A DNA stretch of 64,000 nucleotides from Stereum hirsutum FP-91666 SS1 (lineage: Eukaryota; Basidiomycota; Agaricomycetes; Russulales; Stereaceae): NCBI RefSeq assembly GCF_000264905.1, contig NW_006763135.1, forward strand, positions 473,676-537,675, given 5' to 3'. The notes below the pieces were generated by a model. It worked only from the letters and a program-made list of their open reading frames with translations. It did no database searches and was not told the DNA's origin. Position numbers and translations under genes: made by a program. This document shows, piece after piece, positions 12,560 through 23,960 of this stretch. How positions within the stretch are numbered: the stretch's first letter is position 1; every line of letters begins with the position of its first letter.

Positions 12560-13142
12560 CGGACGAGGGAAGGAGAGAATGGAAGTTGCAAGCTAGTGAT
12601 CAGAGAATGTCGGTTGTGCGTCAGGTCTATTCGGGTTGGTGAGTCTGACCAGAGATATGGACTCGTACGTTGCACTTCAGTGAACTTCAGGGCTCTTTCG
12701 GACCATATACAAAGCAGAAACGTCCTTAAAACATCTCTTCTCGTTCGGATTCTATAGCCAGCCTCTTTGGACTCTCATGGGCAGCTTTCATCAACGGAGA
12801 TTGGACGCTGCCATTTCTTCGTTCTTTTTCCGTATGGGCCAGATGGACGTTGCTTCGCGGAGCATATTCAAAATTGTACGAATGTCTTTGCGATCTAGTA
12901 CTGCTACTGACTCCACTACATTCATGAACATAGGTCTATGGACGGATCCTGCCGGTATACTACTATCATCGAGAGAAGAAAGACAAGCCATCCTGAAGGA
13001 TTGGAATAAAGAGCGAAGAGTCCGAATATAGTGTCCGCCATCAGCCCCAGGGTATGTACAAGGAACGTCTTCCAATCACCTCCTCTCTCGGTCTCTTGAC
13101 CATCACCCGTTATTTCCTTCCATCCACGGAAGCGCACAGCGC
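12560..13142. other. Intergenic between convergent genes
   Basis: No supported gene. An 84-codon open frame at 12777-13031 has no family resemblance or splice support. Confidence 0.35.
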
Positions 13143-13754
13143 TCAATGTCCTATATCCACTAGCATATCCTTTGCACTCTCCCTCCTATCCTTCGTCGAC
13201 ATACCACGCTTCCCATACCGTCTACTCTCGCCACGCGCCACCCCGCCATCGGCGCCCGCAGCAGCACCACTCTTCGGTGGCCCATATCCATAAAAACTTC
13301 GCGCGCCCCGAGACGACCGAGTCCTTGTTACTCTCCTCGTCAGTGAAATCTCTTGCGACGGGCGACGAACCTCGAATTGCGGTACTGGTGCTGGTGCTGG
13401 TGCTGGTGCTGGTGCTGGTGTTGATTCTGGTTCTGTTATAGGTATAGTCGTCATCGAATCCGAGTCGCGGGCGATAGATGCTGCGTCACGATCCAAAGAG
13501 GGATCCCTGAACGGGTCGTTGGTAGCGTCCAGTGATTGTTTGAATGGCGGAGGCGCTACAGGAACGAATATGGCGTCCTTTGCAAACGGATTGTATGGCT
13601 GTGATTGTGACTGTGAGAGTTGACGACGAGGACGCGGAGCGAAGGTAGGTTTTCGGCGTACGTTGGTGGATCTCCTGATGTCCGAATGGGAGTCGGAGGA
13701 GAAGGTTCGGGCGTGATTATGGGTATGGCGGTGTTTGGAGTGAGCGTGGCCCAT
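13143..13754 (-). CDS. Hypothetical protein with N-myristoylation consensus
   Basis: Single-exon frame of 203 aa starting MGHAHSKHRHTHNHARTF. Gly2 with Ser6 fits the N-myristoylation consensus (MGxxxS), and the following His/Arg-rich stretch would add charge for membrane association. A proline-alanine repeat (P-A-P-A over about residues 112-125) is encoded by a hexanucleotide microsatellite. Serine- and arginine-rich segments resembling kinase sites follow (RRPSQE, RTRSSRG). No enzymatic domain. The frame is longer than expected by chance and has coherent low-complexity composition, but no homologue is recalled; alternative splicing was not excluded. Confidence 0.5.
   Translation of the reverse strand: MGHAHSKHRHTHNHARTFSSDSHSDIRRSTNVRRKPTFAPRPRRQLSQSQSQPYNPFAKDAIFVPVAPPPFKQSLDATNDPFRDPSLDRDAASIARDSDSMTTIPITEPESTPAPAPAPAPAPVPQFEVRRPSQEISLTRRVTRTRSSRGARSFYGYGPPKSGAAAGADGGVARGESRRYGKRGMSTKDRRESAKDMLVDIGH
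13385..13421 (+). repeat. GGTGCT hexanucleotide microsatellite
   Basis: About six tandem GGTGCT units, encoding the Pro-Ala repeat of the minus-strand gene at 13143-13754. Such a tract can change length without shifting the frame. Confidence 0.85.
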
Positions 13755-14768
13755 TATACGCCTGGTATATGTGGCGGGGACGAGGGGTATAAGGGGAGTC
13801 CACGAGAGAGAAGATGGAGAGAGGGGCCCGATTAGTGCGAAGAGAGGCTATTCAAGCAGAGATCAGTCCGAGGTCAGTCGATGACTTTGGAGAGAACAAC
13901 TGACAACGGGCGCTGGAGGAGGAAAGTGAAAGGGTATCATGATAGAAGACTGCTCATTCTTATGGGGTGCGTGCGCCGCAGGCAATCTGGGCCTTGGGAT
14001 AATGAGAACTCCGTGGACAACGAGAATTGCAGTGCTATTTTTGGTACCACAGCGGCGCAGCAGTGTCAAGGCCTATGCAAATTCAGGTGTTGTTCACCAA
14101 CACGTCCTGGGAAAAGTGACGCCGTCCGATCGCACGTACTCACGCAGGTTGGAAGTGGAAAAAGGATCGGAGAACGCACATGACAAACATCGCCAGAGCG
14201 TGCTGCATTGGGGGACTCGCTCAGGGCAAGATATACAAGCTTGTACTTTTGTTGGAAGTACACGCCACATCGACGAGATAGAAAGCACTGATACTGTATC
14301 CGAGTCTGCCAGGCGTAACAACAATCTGCAAGGACATTCTTGAGCAAACCATGAGAAATCGAGCAAACCATGAGCAAAAACATATCGAAGTCGCTGTGTG
14401 GCGTGATCAATACAACTTCCGGTGGGCTAATTACATTGTTTGGCGTTGTTTAATTTGGAGGGTACTGGAAGTTTCCCCCCTCATCGACGAACGCGGAGGA
14501 CAGGGGCTTCAATGATCCAGTTCAGGTCACCCCGCAAGGGCCCAAGGGGCCCTCTGAATCTCGCACAATTTTCCGCACTCGTTCTTCCATATGCGCACTC
14601 CTCGGAAGCCCGCGAAGACCAAGCTCGATACGCTTTCGACGGCGACAATCATCTCGTTCATCTGTTACAAGCACTAGAATATTACATTGCGTTCACATCG
14701 CTGTCCGTTCAAATAAGTCCGTTTCCGTTTTCACCCGTTCTTCCTATGAACCTCGTCCCTACTATAGC
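13755..14768. other. Intergenic, no gene seen
   Basis: About 1 kb without a supported gene. Open frames on both strands lack splice signals, family motifs or biased codon use. Confidence 0.4.
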
Positions 14769-15029
14769 TTAGCGGCCGTGGGGCCTGTCACCACCTGGGC
14801 CGCCGTGGCCTCCATCATGACCACCGGGACCACCCTGTGCACCGGGACCACCGTGCTGACCACCGTGTTGACCGCCGGGACCACCAGGGCCTCCACCCTG
14901 AGGTCCACCGTGGTGCTGGCCTTCACCGTGGCCGCCGAAGGGCTGCTGGGGAGGGCCACCCCCTTGTCCGCCGTGAGGGCCTCCCTGGCCATTTGGCCCG
15001 TCGTGGTGGTCTTTGCCGTGTCCGAACAT
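14769..15029 (-). CDS. Small Gly/His-rich protein
   Basis: An 86-aa protein starting MFGHGKDHHDGPNGQGG, composed almost only of Gly, His, Pro, Gln and Asp, with imperfect GGPGGxxGG and HHGGP repeats and no hydrophobic segment. A TATAAAAG box at 15225-15232 and a likely 5'-UTR intron (15092-15175, gtgcgt to aacag) support a real, well-transcribed gene. High His content makes metal binding possible, but this is inference; short Gly/His/Gln-rich proteins of this sort occur in mushrooms without known function. There is no signal peptide, so it should be cytosolic or nuclear. Confidence 0.55.
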   Translation of the reverse strand: MFGHGKDHHDGPNGQGGPHGGQGGGPPQQPFGGHGEGQHHGGPQGGGPGGPGGQHGGQHGGPGAQGGPGGHDGGHGGPGGDRPHGR

Positions 15030-15224
15030 TGCGTAGAGAAGATGGGGTGGGATGGGGTGAGTGGGTTGGATGTGTGTGTTAGATTGATAGTCTGTTCGAA
15101 AAGATGTAAGTAGATGAGCGATGCGAGGTGGGAGGGTAAGTAGTGGGCGTGGAAGGCAGCAGAATCGATACGCACCTCGAGTTTGAGAGAAGATGATGAA
15201 CAAAACAAGAACAGTTTGTACAAC

Positions 15225-15232
15225 CTTTTATA
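15225..15232 (-). promoter_or_regulatory. TATA box of the Gly/His-rich gene
   Basis: TATAAAAG on the minus strand, about 195 nt before the ATG at 15029; the intervening sequence includes a probable 84-nt 5'-UTR intron. Confidence 0.5.
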
Positions 15233-16317
15233 CTCTACCGATCCAAGATGCGCAGGCGTCCCCAGACGTCAGCAGATGGAAGTCGTGCCACAAAAGACGT
15301 AGTATACGTGATTGCCAAGAGGCAGTGTTAGTGCGCAGTTAGGGGCTTGTGGAGGGAACCTGACAGGAAGTGGCGTCGTGCTAGGTCGTGCTCGGTTCCT
15401 ATAAGGCCGCGAACGCGTGTGGGAGCGATTTCTAGACAAGGTCGAGGGCGCCTTCGGTAGTAATCGCTCAGCCCTCGAATACTCAAGAGCACAACCTCTA
15501 AATCGAGGCAGGAGTAGACCAGGTATCCCTGGTCGTGGATATTCAGGAGTCGACAACCCCTGGAGCACAAAGCCTGGTAGAAATCGTGTGCAACGTCATC
15601 CATAACGAATCCGGCAGAAGTTGCAGGGCGGAGCAAGCGTGGAGGACTGGTTTCGGTGTCAAGTGAGCCCCGGTCGATGACAGCTTTCGACTGCGGTTGG
15701 GGAAAACGGAGAAGCCGAATTTGGAAGTGAACGTTTTGCGCGACGCGTTTGTTTGTCCGTGTTGAATTCGGAAGGCTTCGGGATTTCTCGGCTTGAGCAT
15801 CGTCAATTCTTTGCTACGAACCACGTATCTCCCGCGCTATGCTCCTTGACTCGCAACCGGTGCCCCTCAGTGATCGCTTTCAGCATTACAACCGTACAGT
15901 CGAAAGCGTCTATGCTATTTGCCGAGATACCGAGCAGTCGATCTTGAACGCGCTCGATCTGGCTACCAACAAGAAGGAGCGCACCGTCGAAAGCAAGCGC
16001 GTTACGAATATTGAGGCATCGTAGTCAATTGGCCAAAAACCAAAAGTTACGAACCCTTCTACACTACGTAGTTGCAACGTAGTTGGTTCAATCTCTGACT
16101 ATCGTTATGCGACTAGCGATGCTGGGTACTGAAACATAGAGGCAACGATTTTCAGCGCTGCTAATAAAATGTTCGAACGGACGAACGAGGATTTATTGCT
16201 GTAGTCCGATATCACGAATTGTCCTCACAAGTAATTCATCTCAACGTCATCAACATTCACGTTCGGAATCACGCCTACAGGAGGCCCCTTACAAAAGACA
16301 AAAAACAAAACACTGTT
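15233..16317. other. Intergenic, no gene seen
   Basis: About 1.1 kb without supported gene. Several open frames overlap each other on opposite strands and none has matching splice signals. Confidence 0.4.
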
Positions 16318-18153
16318 TCAGACTGGACTCATACAATATTGACAAAACGCACTCACCACCCTCGGTACCTCGTAGGAATAATCCCACTGGCCATGGTCCA
16401 AAGGCACCCCGATGTTCCCAAGAATACGACTGCTCTTCTGTTCATTCGAAGCAAGATCAGGAGCGAACTCGAGGTTGGATATTATTCCTGAGGCTGCTTC
16501 ATGGTCGTATGGTGTACCTGCGAGCATTGGATCGGACGGGGCGCGATAGATGCGAAGGCTGAGGACTAGTCTGTTGACGAGCATATTCGGGGTGCTATAC
16601 ACGGGAAAGATCGTCAGAGACTAGAGATTTTACAGGAAAGAGGACGATTACACGTCGTAAAATGCGTTGATGATCGAGCTGATTTGACCGAGATATGAGG
16701 TTGACTGAGTGTAGTGTTAGCATGAAAATTTGTACCCGACTAGGAAGATTATCACACGGACATCTGGATCATGCATGCTGGAGATCTGGGGGAAACCATC
16801 AACGAAGGCACCGTGACGGGACAGAGCTGGGTCAGAGACGTACGATGTTCGTTGATAATTGAATGACCGTGATAATAAAAGCGAGTCTACATCGGAAACG
16901 CACCAGAATCAGAAACGATTTCCGTGCGTTTACGGAGGCAAGACTCACAAGAAGTACAGACTGCCTAAAAGCTCAGGTCAGTTACTTCGACGCGCCGATG
17001 AGCAGAGGATCAGAATACGAGGCTTACCATCGCGAAGAAAGACCTCCATGAGCCCTGTCCGTCCCAGATGTCGCATCTCCATAACATGGTGCCATGTTTT
17101 CCTTACAGTCAGTACGAGGATCATTGTGTCGAATAAAAGAGCTAGACATGCTGTCGCGGCGGTCACTGTGATTAAAATCAGACGTCAAGGAGTCAGACAC
17201 TCGTAATGGGGTGAAAGATCTTACTGCTATAGAGGAAATAGTACGTCAGGTCATTTCTTTGGGTGGTAAGCAACGAACTCCCAGAACTCACGAATAAAAG
17301 ATGCTCGGATCGTGGAATAGCAGTTGTTCCGTACATCGCGAGCTCCAAGATTCATCGACGTCTACTTTAGCGTTCGTGGCATGTATTGTCTTGAATTCCT
17401 GCATTCATAGTGCAATGAGTTCAATATGTCAATCTCACCTGGTAGTGACAACGCGCCGGGGGGACTGATGCATACCCAGAAGTCGATCGCAACCCTACCC
17501 AACACCGGCGTAGAGGTGACCGCGGCAATCCACCGGTTCTCGTTATATATAGCATACAACCTCATAATAAACAACGCTTTATGGGGCTCATCAGCCTTCC
17601 AACTATCCGGCAAAGGCAAAACTGAACTGACCGTTGGTACATGCTACGGAGAAGACGCCACACAAGAATCCCGCATGGAGTACATAATTACAGCTGAGCG
17701 TACAACCCCACCTGAGCTCCCTGAACAATAAACAGGAGAGAGAGGGAATGAAAGAGTAACTCACCTAGTGGTCGTCCCCGTCCCAGGCGCGTCCTCGTAG
17801 ATCCCCGCGATAATCCCGAGCAGCATGAGATATCGGTTCAGGAGAAATATGACCGACATCGCAGAGATCTTGCGCAGCCAGATCGCTTGAACCTCGGTAG
17901 AGAAAGTTTGGACGTAGTCGTACAACCACAGTGCTGCAGTCGATGTTCTGTGAGCTGTCAAGTCGAGGGAGTATCATGGACTGAACGTACATCGTGCCGA
18001 GATGTCCACGCAGAGCCCGAGTCTGATCTCTGCCGCACTGTGTATCAACTTGAAAGCATCAGCCGAGCGCGCTATACCATTCTGTAGAGGGATAAAGACG
18101 CACGTAGTGGTTGAGTCCCGAGTGGCGAGCTGTCCCAGAGCGCGAGTCCGCAT
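16318..18153 (-). CDS. DUF6533 integral membrane protein 1
   Basis: A multi-exon member of the basidiomycete DUF6533 family. The hallmark segment is LWLYDYVQTFSTEVQAIW followed by SVIFLLNRYLMLLGIIAG (exon 17933-17765). Exon 1 is 18153-18104 (MRTRALGQLATRDSTT), with exon 2 ending at 17991. Later segments match the other two copies here: LFIMRLYAIYNENRW, LALLFDTMILVLTVRKTWHH, LLAFIITVIQLSTNI and PNMLVNRLVLSLR, then a cytosolic tail with VPLDHGQW. Hydrophobic segments suggest about seven helices. A 35-nt intron precedes the NDLTYYFLYS exon, in the same position as in the paralogue at 42398. Function unknown; the topology resembles a receptor. The exact 3' end may include one more splice. Confidence 0.7.
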
Positions 18154-19136
18154 GAGTGGCGATGAGCGAAAGGGAGAATGGTTCCGTGTTCGTCAGTCGT
18201 TAAATCCTATGATCGAACATGCAGAAGCGCCCGTCGAACTGTTGGGCCAAGTATCGCAGTTGAAGGGTTGGAGGTGCCAATAACTACATAGCGATTGTAG
18301 CAGCTGTCTTGCAGCACATGGATGACAAGGGGAATGACCCTCGGAGAAGTCTTTTGGCAGAGGCAAAAGGGGTCTGTAGTGAGTCCCCGTCGCCGTAACT
18401 TCCACCGGGGGGTCGAAGCTGAAGAACGTAATGGCAGGCGCCTCGCAGCGAATGAAGCCATACGGAGGCAGAAGTACTTGGACGAGGCGACGACGCTGTG
18501 AGTCCTCTGGAAGAACTATTCTTGCCTTTAGGCTTTGACAAGTTCGTGCGTCTGTTTCTGGCATAGAGGATGGTCAGGCCTTCAGGTCCGTCCGACAAGC
18601 GGACGCCGATCAATAGGGTGACCGTCAACGAATTCCAAGCCTCCGAACTGAAGGCGGCGTTAGACGTATTTCCACCAAGATGGAAACATACAGAGATAGT
18701 CATCGACCAGGGCACAGCAACTACTCGCTACGGAGAGATCTTCGATCCATGTAGATCATCCTGCAACCCCTTTTCCTGTTCGAGTGGTTGTTACTTCGCG
18801 TGGGAGCAGGCTACGTATCCCTGCGCACCCTCTGTTCGACGCGATCGCGTCGCACCTGCGCAGATAGGACCACCCAGATTAGAAGACGTTCACAACGGAC
18901 TCCGACGAGCAAGAAAAACAAAACAGATTAAATCCCAAACCTATCCATACTGTACCATACATAAATAATCCCCAATCCATCGTACACTACAGAGATCCCG
19001 TCGTACCCCATTCGTTCCGTCCGTCCGTCCGTCCATCTATCACCCCGTCCAATCTCCGCTATAATAGAGTCGAGTCGCCACTCCGAGACGGAACAGATTA
19101 TGGTACGCAATGTGGCGTTACTTACCATCCAAAGCC
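18154..19136. other. Intergenic, no gene seen
   Basis: Open frames at 18193-18564 (-) and 18570-18968 (+) lack motifs and overlap antisense frames. A short GTCC repeat lies at 19017-19034. Confidence 0.4.
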
Positions 19137-22100
19137 TTAGAGCGGAGGTAACGGTCTTCGACACTGTGGGCAGATGTTCTGCAATGCACAACGCGACAAG
19201 TTTGGCGATATTGGAGAATAAGCTATCGGTTAGAAACGACGGCATCCTAGCAAAGACTCAGGGAGACTCCTACCTTGATAGCCAACCACTACAAAAAAAA
19301 TACAAAACGAAGGCCTTCTGTCAGTGACCCCCAATAATAACGCAACAATGGAACCAGGCCCCAGACTCACCCGTTCAAGACATTCAGTATGCTAAACGCC
19401 GCCAACCATGACATGACATCGATTAGCCAGAACGACGAATGAGAAGCAAGGGGGGTACGAACGAATAAATGATGACAAGGCGCCAAACTATAATTCTTCC
19501 TTCCCCCACCCCCACCCCTCCCGCTCATCGTCCTCTCCCTCGCTCTCCCATTAACGACGTTCCACAACCCCGCCAGCCCTCCTCCTCCTCCTCTTCTACT
19601 ACTACCACTACCTCCACCGCCACCGCCACTACTGCTAATGTTGATGTTGATGCTACTCACGCCACCGAGCAGTCCCTTTTCTTCCTCCGCAGACGGCGTA
19701 TGTGCGTGTCGGGCGGGAAGGATGGCGTCCACGCAGATGGCACAATCTCCGAGACTCGCTTCGGGAGCTTCGGCGTCGGGGACGGGGAGCGGGGGGTGAT
19801 AGTCGTAGGTCTGGGTTTCGGACATCTGTTCATGTATGTACGATGTACGAACGAAGGGCGGGTTGAGCGGGTGGTGTGAAGACAGAGACAGTGGAGAAAA
19901 GGGAGGAACGTACGCCGCTGGGAAGGAAAAATCTTGGCCCGAAGATATCTTGGGCTTTGAGGAAGGCGACTTGGGCGAGCATGAAGAGGATGAGGGGAAG
20001 CATCCATGCTGGTCAATTAATCATAATTTAAAGGCATTCAGTTCCAGTGCTCGCTTGACCATGGGAGGAAATGTGCAGAAGATGGACTCACATCGGGGCG
20101 TGACATCTAGCACGTTCTTTGGGTAGATCAAATAATCTAAACGGATCTTGTCAGTAACTCTTCATCGCACAAATTGAGGGAGTCCGCAAGAAGTCATGAT
20201 GGAAAGGGGCGATGGTAGTCCTTGACCTCTGCACAAAATCGCACTCACATCCAGCCAAAACCCCCCTCCCCACCGTCGTCCCCACCAAATACCTCCCCTC
20301 CAACCCACATCCCCTCCCCCTCCTCGCCGCCCTCACGATCTGCGGAATCCAGAACGAGCCGTATAATGCTGCGAAGAAGAGGAGACCGAGGGAGGGCGCG
20401 AGGAGGAGACGGACGACGAGGGTTATGAGGAGGAAGGTTAGGAGCCCTGTGGGTTGGAGGGGGGGGGGGGTTGAAAGGGTTTGGGGAGGGGGGGGGNNNN
20501 NNNNNNNNNNNNNNNNNNNNNNNNNNNNNNNNNNNNNNNNNNNNNNNNNNNNNNNNNNNNNNNNNNNNNNNNNNNNNNNNNNNNNNNNNNNNNNNNNNNN
20601 NNNNNNNNNNNNNNNNNNNNNNNNNNNNNNNNNNNNNNNNNNNNNNNNNNNNNNNNNNNNNNNNNNNNNNNNNNNNNNNNNNNNNNNNNNNNNNNNNNNN
20701 NNNNNNNNNNNNNNNNNNNNNNNNNNNNNNNNNNNNNNNNNNNNNNNNNNNNNNNNNNNNNNNNNNNNNNNNNNNNNNNNNNNNNNNNNNNNNNNNNNNN
20801 NNNNNNNNNNNNNNNNNNNNNNNNNNNNNNNNNNNNNNNNNNNNNNNNNNNNNNNNNNNNNNNNNNNNNNNNNNNNNNNNNNNNNNNNNNNNNNNNNNNN
20901 NNNNNNNNNNNNNNNNNNNNNNNNNNNNNNNNNNNNNNNNNNNNNNNNNNNNNNNNNNNNNNNNNNNNNNNNNNNNNNNNNNNNNNNNNNNNNNNNNNNN
21001 NNNNNNNNNNNNNNNNNNNNNNNNNNNNNNNNNNNNNNNNNNNNNNNNNNNNNNNNGGGGGGGGGGGTTGAAAGGGTTTGGGGAGGGGGTTGGGGAGGGG
21101 GGGAGGAGGGATTGGAGGGGTCATGTGAGTTGGTGTGCGTTGGTGCGTTCATGTGTTTTTGAGTCGAATTTGAGGGTTGTGTGTATGCAAACAAAGGTAA
21201 AAAAACAAAATCAAATCAGCGCCCATCCACCCCTCCATCCCCCCTCCCAATCCCAACCTCCAATCACCTACGACTCCCGGATAAACACAAAGAAACATAA
21301 AAAGAAACGCACAAGTCCTCGTCTGTGAATCGTGTCTGACAATACTCCACGCGAGTCTTAATATCGAGGGTTCTGGTCTTCTTGGGGTTGCTTGTGTTGT
21401 AGTAGTCGGAGGTGTAGTTTGTGGTGTTACGGGAGGTGCGGTAGGGACGACAGGGGGGACTATTATTTCCGTTTCCACCGCAGATGAAGGTTCGACTTCA
21501 AGTGCAAGTGATGAATCCGTAGAGTTCATATGTGGCACAGGTGTCGAACCAGGTGCAGTTACAGACGCAGGTGCCAGACCCGGAGCAGGTGCAAGTGCGG
21601 GTGTTGTCGTCGGCGCAGGTGCAGCCGCCGAACCAGGTACAGGTACTGGTGCGGGAGGGGCTGGTCGTGCAACGGCGTCCTCCGGCGCTTGCACGGAGTA
21701 TATGAGCATTCCGAATTGCTATTTATGGGTAGCCCAAACGAAATCGAATATACCCATACCCGTCAGTGTAGATAATGGAGAAATGGCAATGGCGATATTG
21801 TGCGATGGGAGATGGATGAGAAGGAGATGGTGTTGAGGAACGCGAGTACAGGAATGAACGAGAAATCTTAGAAGAGAAATGATTGTGTAGAAGGAAGGAG
21901 AGAGGGTGACGTACCACTTCATTAGCGAACAATATACACGCCAAAAACGCAGGCGCGACGAGCGACAGGGAAGGCCTGCCCTCTGCGAGTATCGCGAATG
22001 TTATATGCTATCCAGAATCAAATCAAAATCAAAATCAACGTCAAGGTCAAGGTCAGTATTCGCATTCGCGGTCAAGGTCAAGGTCAAATTCAGATCAAGG

Positions 22101-23960
22101 TCGGACCATAAGTCAGTCAGCCAGCCAGCCAGTCAGTAAACAGAACAATTTCAGGCGCAGTGGCAGGGAGGAAGGCGGTACTACTAGTGGACGATGGGAG
22201 AAGGAAAGAGAACTCGAAACTCACGCTCGCAAACGAAATCGAATCCGCCAGAGCCTGCGCAAAGAACGACCATCTCGATATCCTCGCGAGGGCCGCGGGC
22301 GTGCGCGAGACCGCCATTTGTCTTGAGAGGAGCAGGAGGAGGGCGAGGTAGATGCATGCTGCGAAGCCGGCGTCTAGCATTCCATCACCCACCGCACCGT
22401 TCACCGTGTCCGTCAGTAATGCATCCACGAGAGTGTGTGTATACGCGAAGGGGAAGATGCGAAGGAAGAGGCGTGGATAAGACTGAAGAAGGGATAAAAC
22501 TCACAAGTCGTTATCCTCCCAAAAAACTGCACAGTCCTCAACCCCTCCGTCCCCTTCTCTCCCAACCTAATCACAACCCCACACCTCCGACTAATCAAAA
22601 CCGCCCTCACCTGCATCTCCGGCCTCCTCCGCACTCCCGCCCCCGTCGGCCTCAACGTCTCTTCTTCGAGCTCTTGCATCTCTTGGAAGGTGAGGGATGT
22701 GGGCGAGAGTTGGGCGTAGACTGAGAAGAGGCAGGATGGTTCGGCGCCTGAGTCGGATGAGGAGGAGGAGGAGGAAGAGTCGATTGTGCCGGAGGAGATG
22801 AGGGTTCGGAGTTTGGTTATGCGCGCGGAGAGTTCGGGCAGGATGAGTTGGGCTGTGGAGTTTTGGTGTGTGGCGGGGACGAGCGAGGGCAGTTCGCGGA
22901 TGTCGATGCCTGAGCTGTTCATAATCCATGTGCATAAGTGTGGTAGAGGTGGAGAGAGCTCAGAGAAGCATACCCTGCAGGTTCTGCAAACCCGTAAATA
23001 CTCCCATTCGCGATGAAATGCACGCCTTCAAACTCAAGCCGGAGCTGGTCCTCCTTATTCGGATCCGTAAATTCTATCCTGCCCTAAGCCAGCCACGACA
23101 ATACATAATTAACACGACATACGCAAATTCCTTCGTGAAATCAGCCAACTCACATGCAACAGCGCCACATCCGTCCTATTCCCCCCCTCGAGCTCCACCC
23201 TCGCGTCCGTCACACTCAACGCCACCTTCCCCCCCTCGACCGTCCAATTCCATTCCCCCAGACTCTCTTGTATGAGCGTCTCGTTGCTCGATGCCATTAG
23301 GTCCCTCGCGAACGGGTACCACGCCTCGCCGTACGATGAACCAGATGCCTCGTCGTACGATGAACCAGATGCCTCGCCGTACGCTGAACCAGAGCCGGAC
23401 GAGAGCGCGGAGGGACTGATGTTGAGGGGCGTGGAGGTGCCCCGGATGAACCCTGTGATGTTGGGGAAGTAAGATGCGATGAGCGGATCGAGGACGGGTC
23501 CGGGCCATGGGTTGAGGAACGTCTCGACGAGTCCGTCTTCGGCTGCTGGTTTCACGGGCTATCCTTCCATCCAAACCACCCCCATTTCAAGTGTTAAGTG
23601 TGAGGATGTCGATGCGGTGAGTGTGTGTATATGTGGAGGGCGCACCATAGTAAAGTTCAACCCCCCCGGATCCGTCCCATTCACCCAAGCCGTATAATTC
23701 CCCATCTGCCACTCAAACGACTGTAAAGCATCGATGTATTGGTTTCGCGTGGAGAGATCCTCGGTGCTGTTGTTCGTCATCATGAAGAGCACGAAGGAGA
23801 AGAAGAGGAAGGAGGAGACGGAGCCGCGGGGGCGTTGCGGGGGCAGGCCTGGTGTTGTTGTCGTTGTCGTTGTCGGTGGAGGGGTTTGGGTGGTGTCTTC
23901 ATTGCTGTTTGGGGGGTTGGGTTGAGGCTGAGGGAGTGAGGGCGCTGTTGGGATGTTCAT
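19137..23960 (-). CDS. TUL1: TUL1/Dsc1-type transmembrane RING E3 ubiquitin ligase
   Basis: Fourteen exons: 23960-23646, 23558-23154, 23083-22974, 22914-22505, 22358-22225, 22007-21915, 21718-21268, 20446-20249, 20136-20092, 20008-19914, 19825-19463, 19391-19371, 19288-19274, 19178-19137; the frame closes to 898 aa. One N-terminal transmembrane segment (SFLFFSFVLFMM) is followed by a large N-glycosylable luminal domain (NITGFIRG, FEGVHFIANGSIYGFAEP), about six to seven helices (FWIPQIVRAARRGRGCGL, YLIYPKNVLDVTPRSW) and a C-terminal RING-H2 (CAIC, then PCHHLFHTEC, NICPQCRRPLPPL). TUL1 is the catalytic subunit of the Golgi/endosomal DSC complex that ubiquitinates membrane proteins and, in several fungi, promotes SREBP cleavage. 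A long Gly/Ser insert splits the RING. An in-frame ATG at 24032 is an alternative start. The intron at 20447-21267 contains the assembly gap. Confidence 0.93.
20497..21056. other. Assembly gap (560 N)
   Basis: A run of N inside a TUL1 intron. Both sides carry the same G-rich string (poly-G, then ttgaaagggtttggggaggg), so the true gap size is uncertain. Because TUL1 exons on either side are in phase, no coding exon need be missing. Confidence 0.95.
22020..22137 (+). repeat. Simple-sequence tract in a TUL1 intron
   Basis: Degenerate AATCAA and AAGGTC hexamers (about 22020-22104) followed by AGTC/AGCC tetramers (about 22112-22137), all within the intron 22008-22224. Confidence 0.7.
23324..23397 (-). 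repeat. Three 24-bp tandem repeats coding in TUL1
   Basis: Three copies of a 24-bp unit on the minus strand encode an eight-residue repeat of the form SGSSYxEA in the luminal domain of TUL1. The middle copies are nearly identical, indicating recent expansion. Confidence 0.8.

Noticed and set aside
17765..17990. DUF6533 gene 1 as a pseudogene
   Set aside because: At first a 2-nt exon seemed necessary, but a 35-nt intron and an alternative acceptor restore the frame at the positions used by the paralogues.
18193..18968. Open frames upstream of DUF6533 gene 1
   Set aside because: Overlapping frames on both strands without family motif; exon 1 of the DUF6533 gene is explained without them.
20151..21194. 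Frames running through the N block
   Set aside because: They exist only because N codons do not stop translation; the flanks are Pro/Gly artefacts of poly-G/C sequence.
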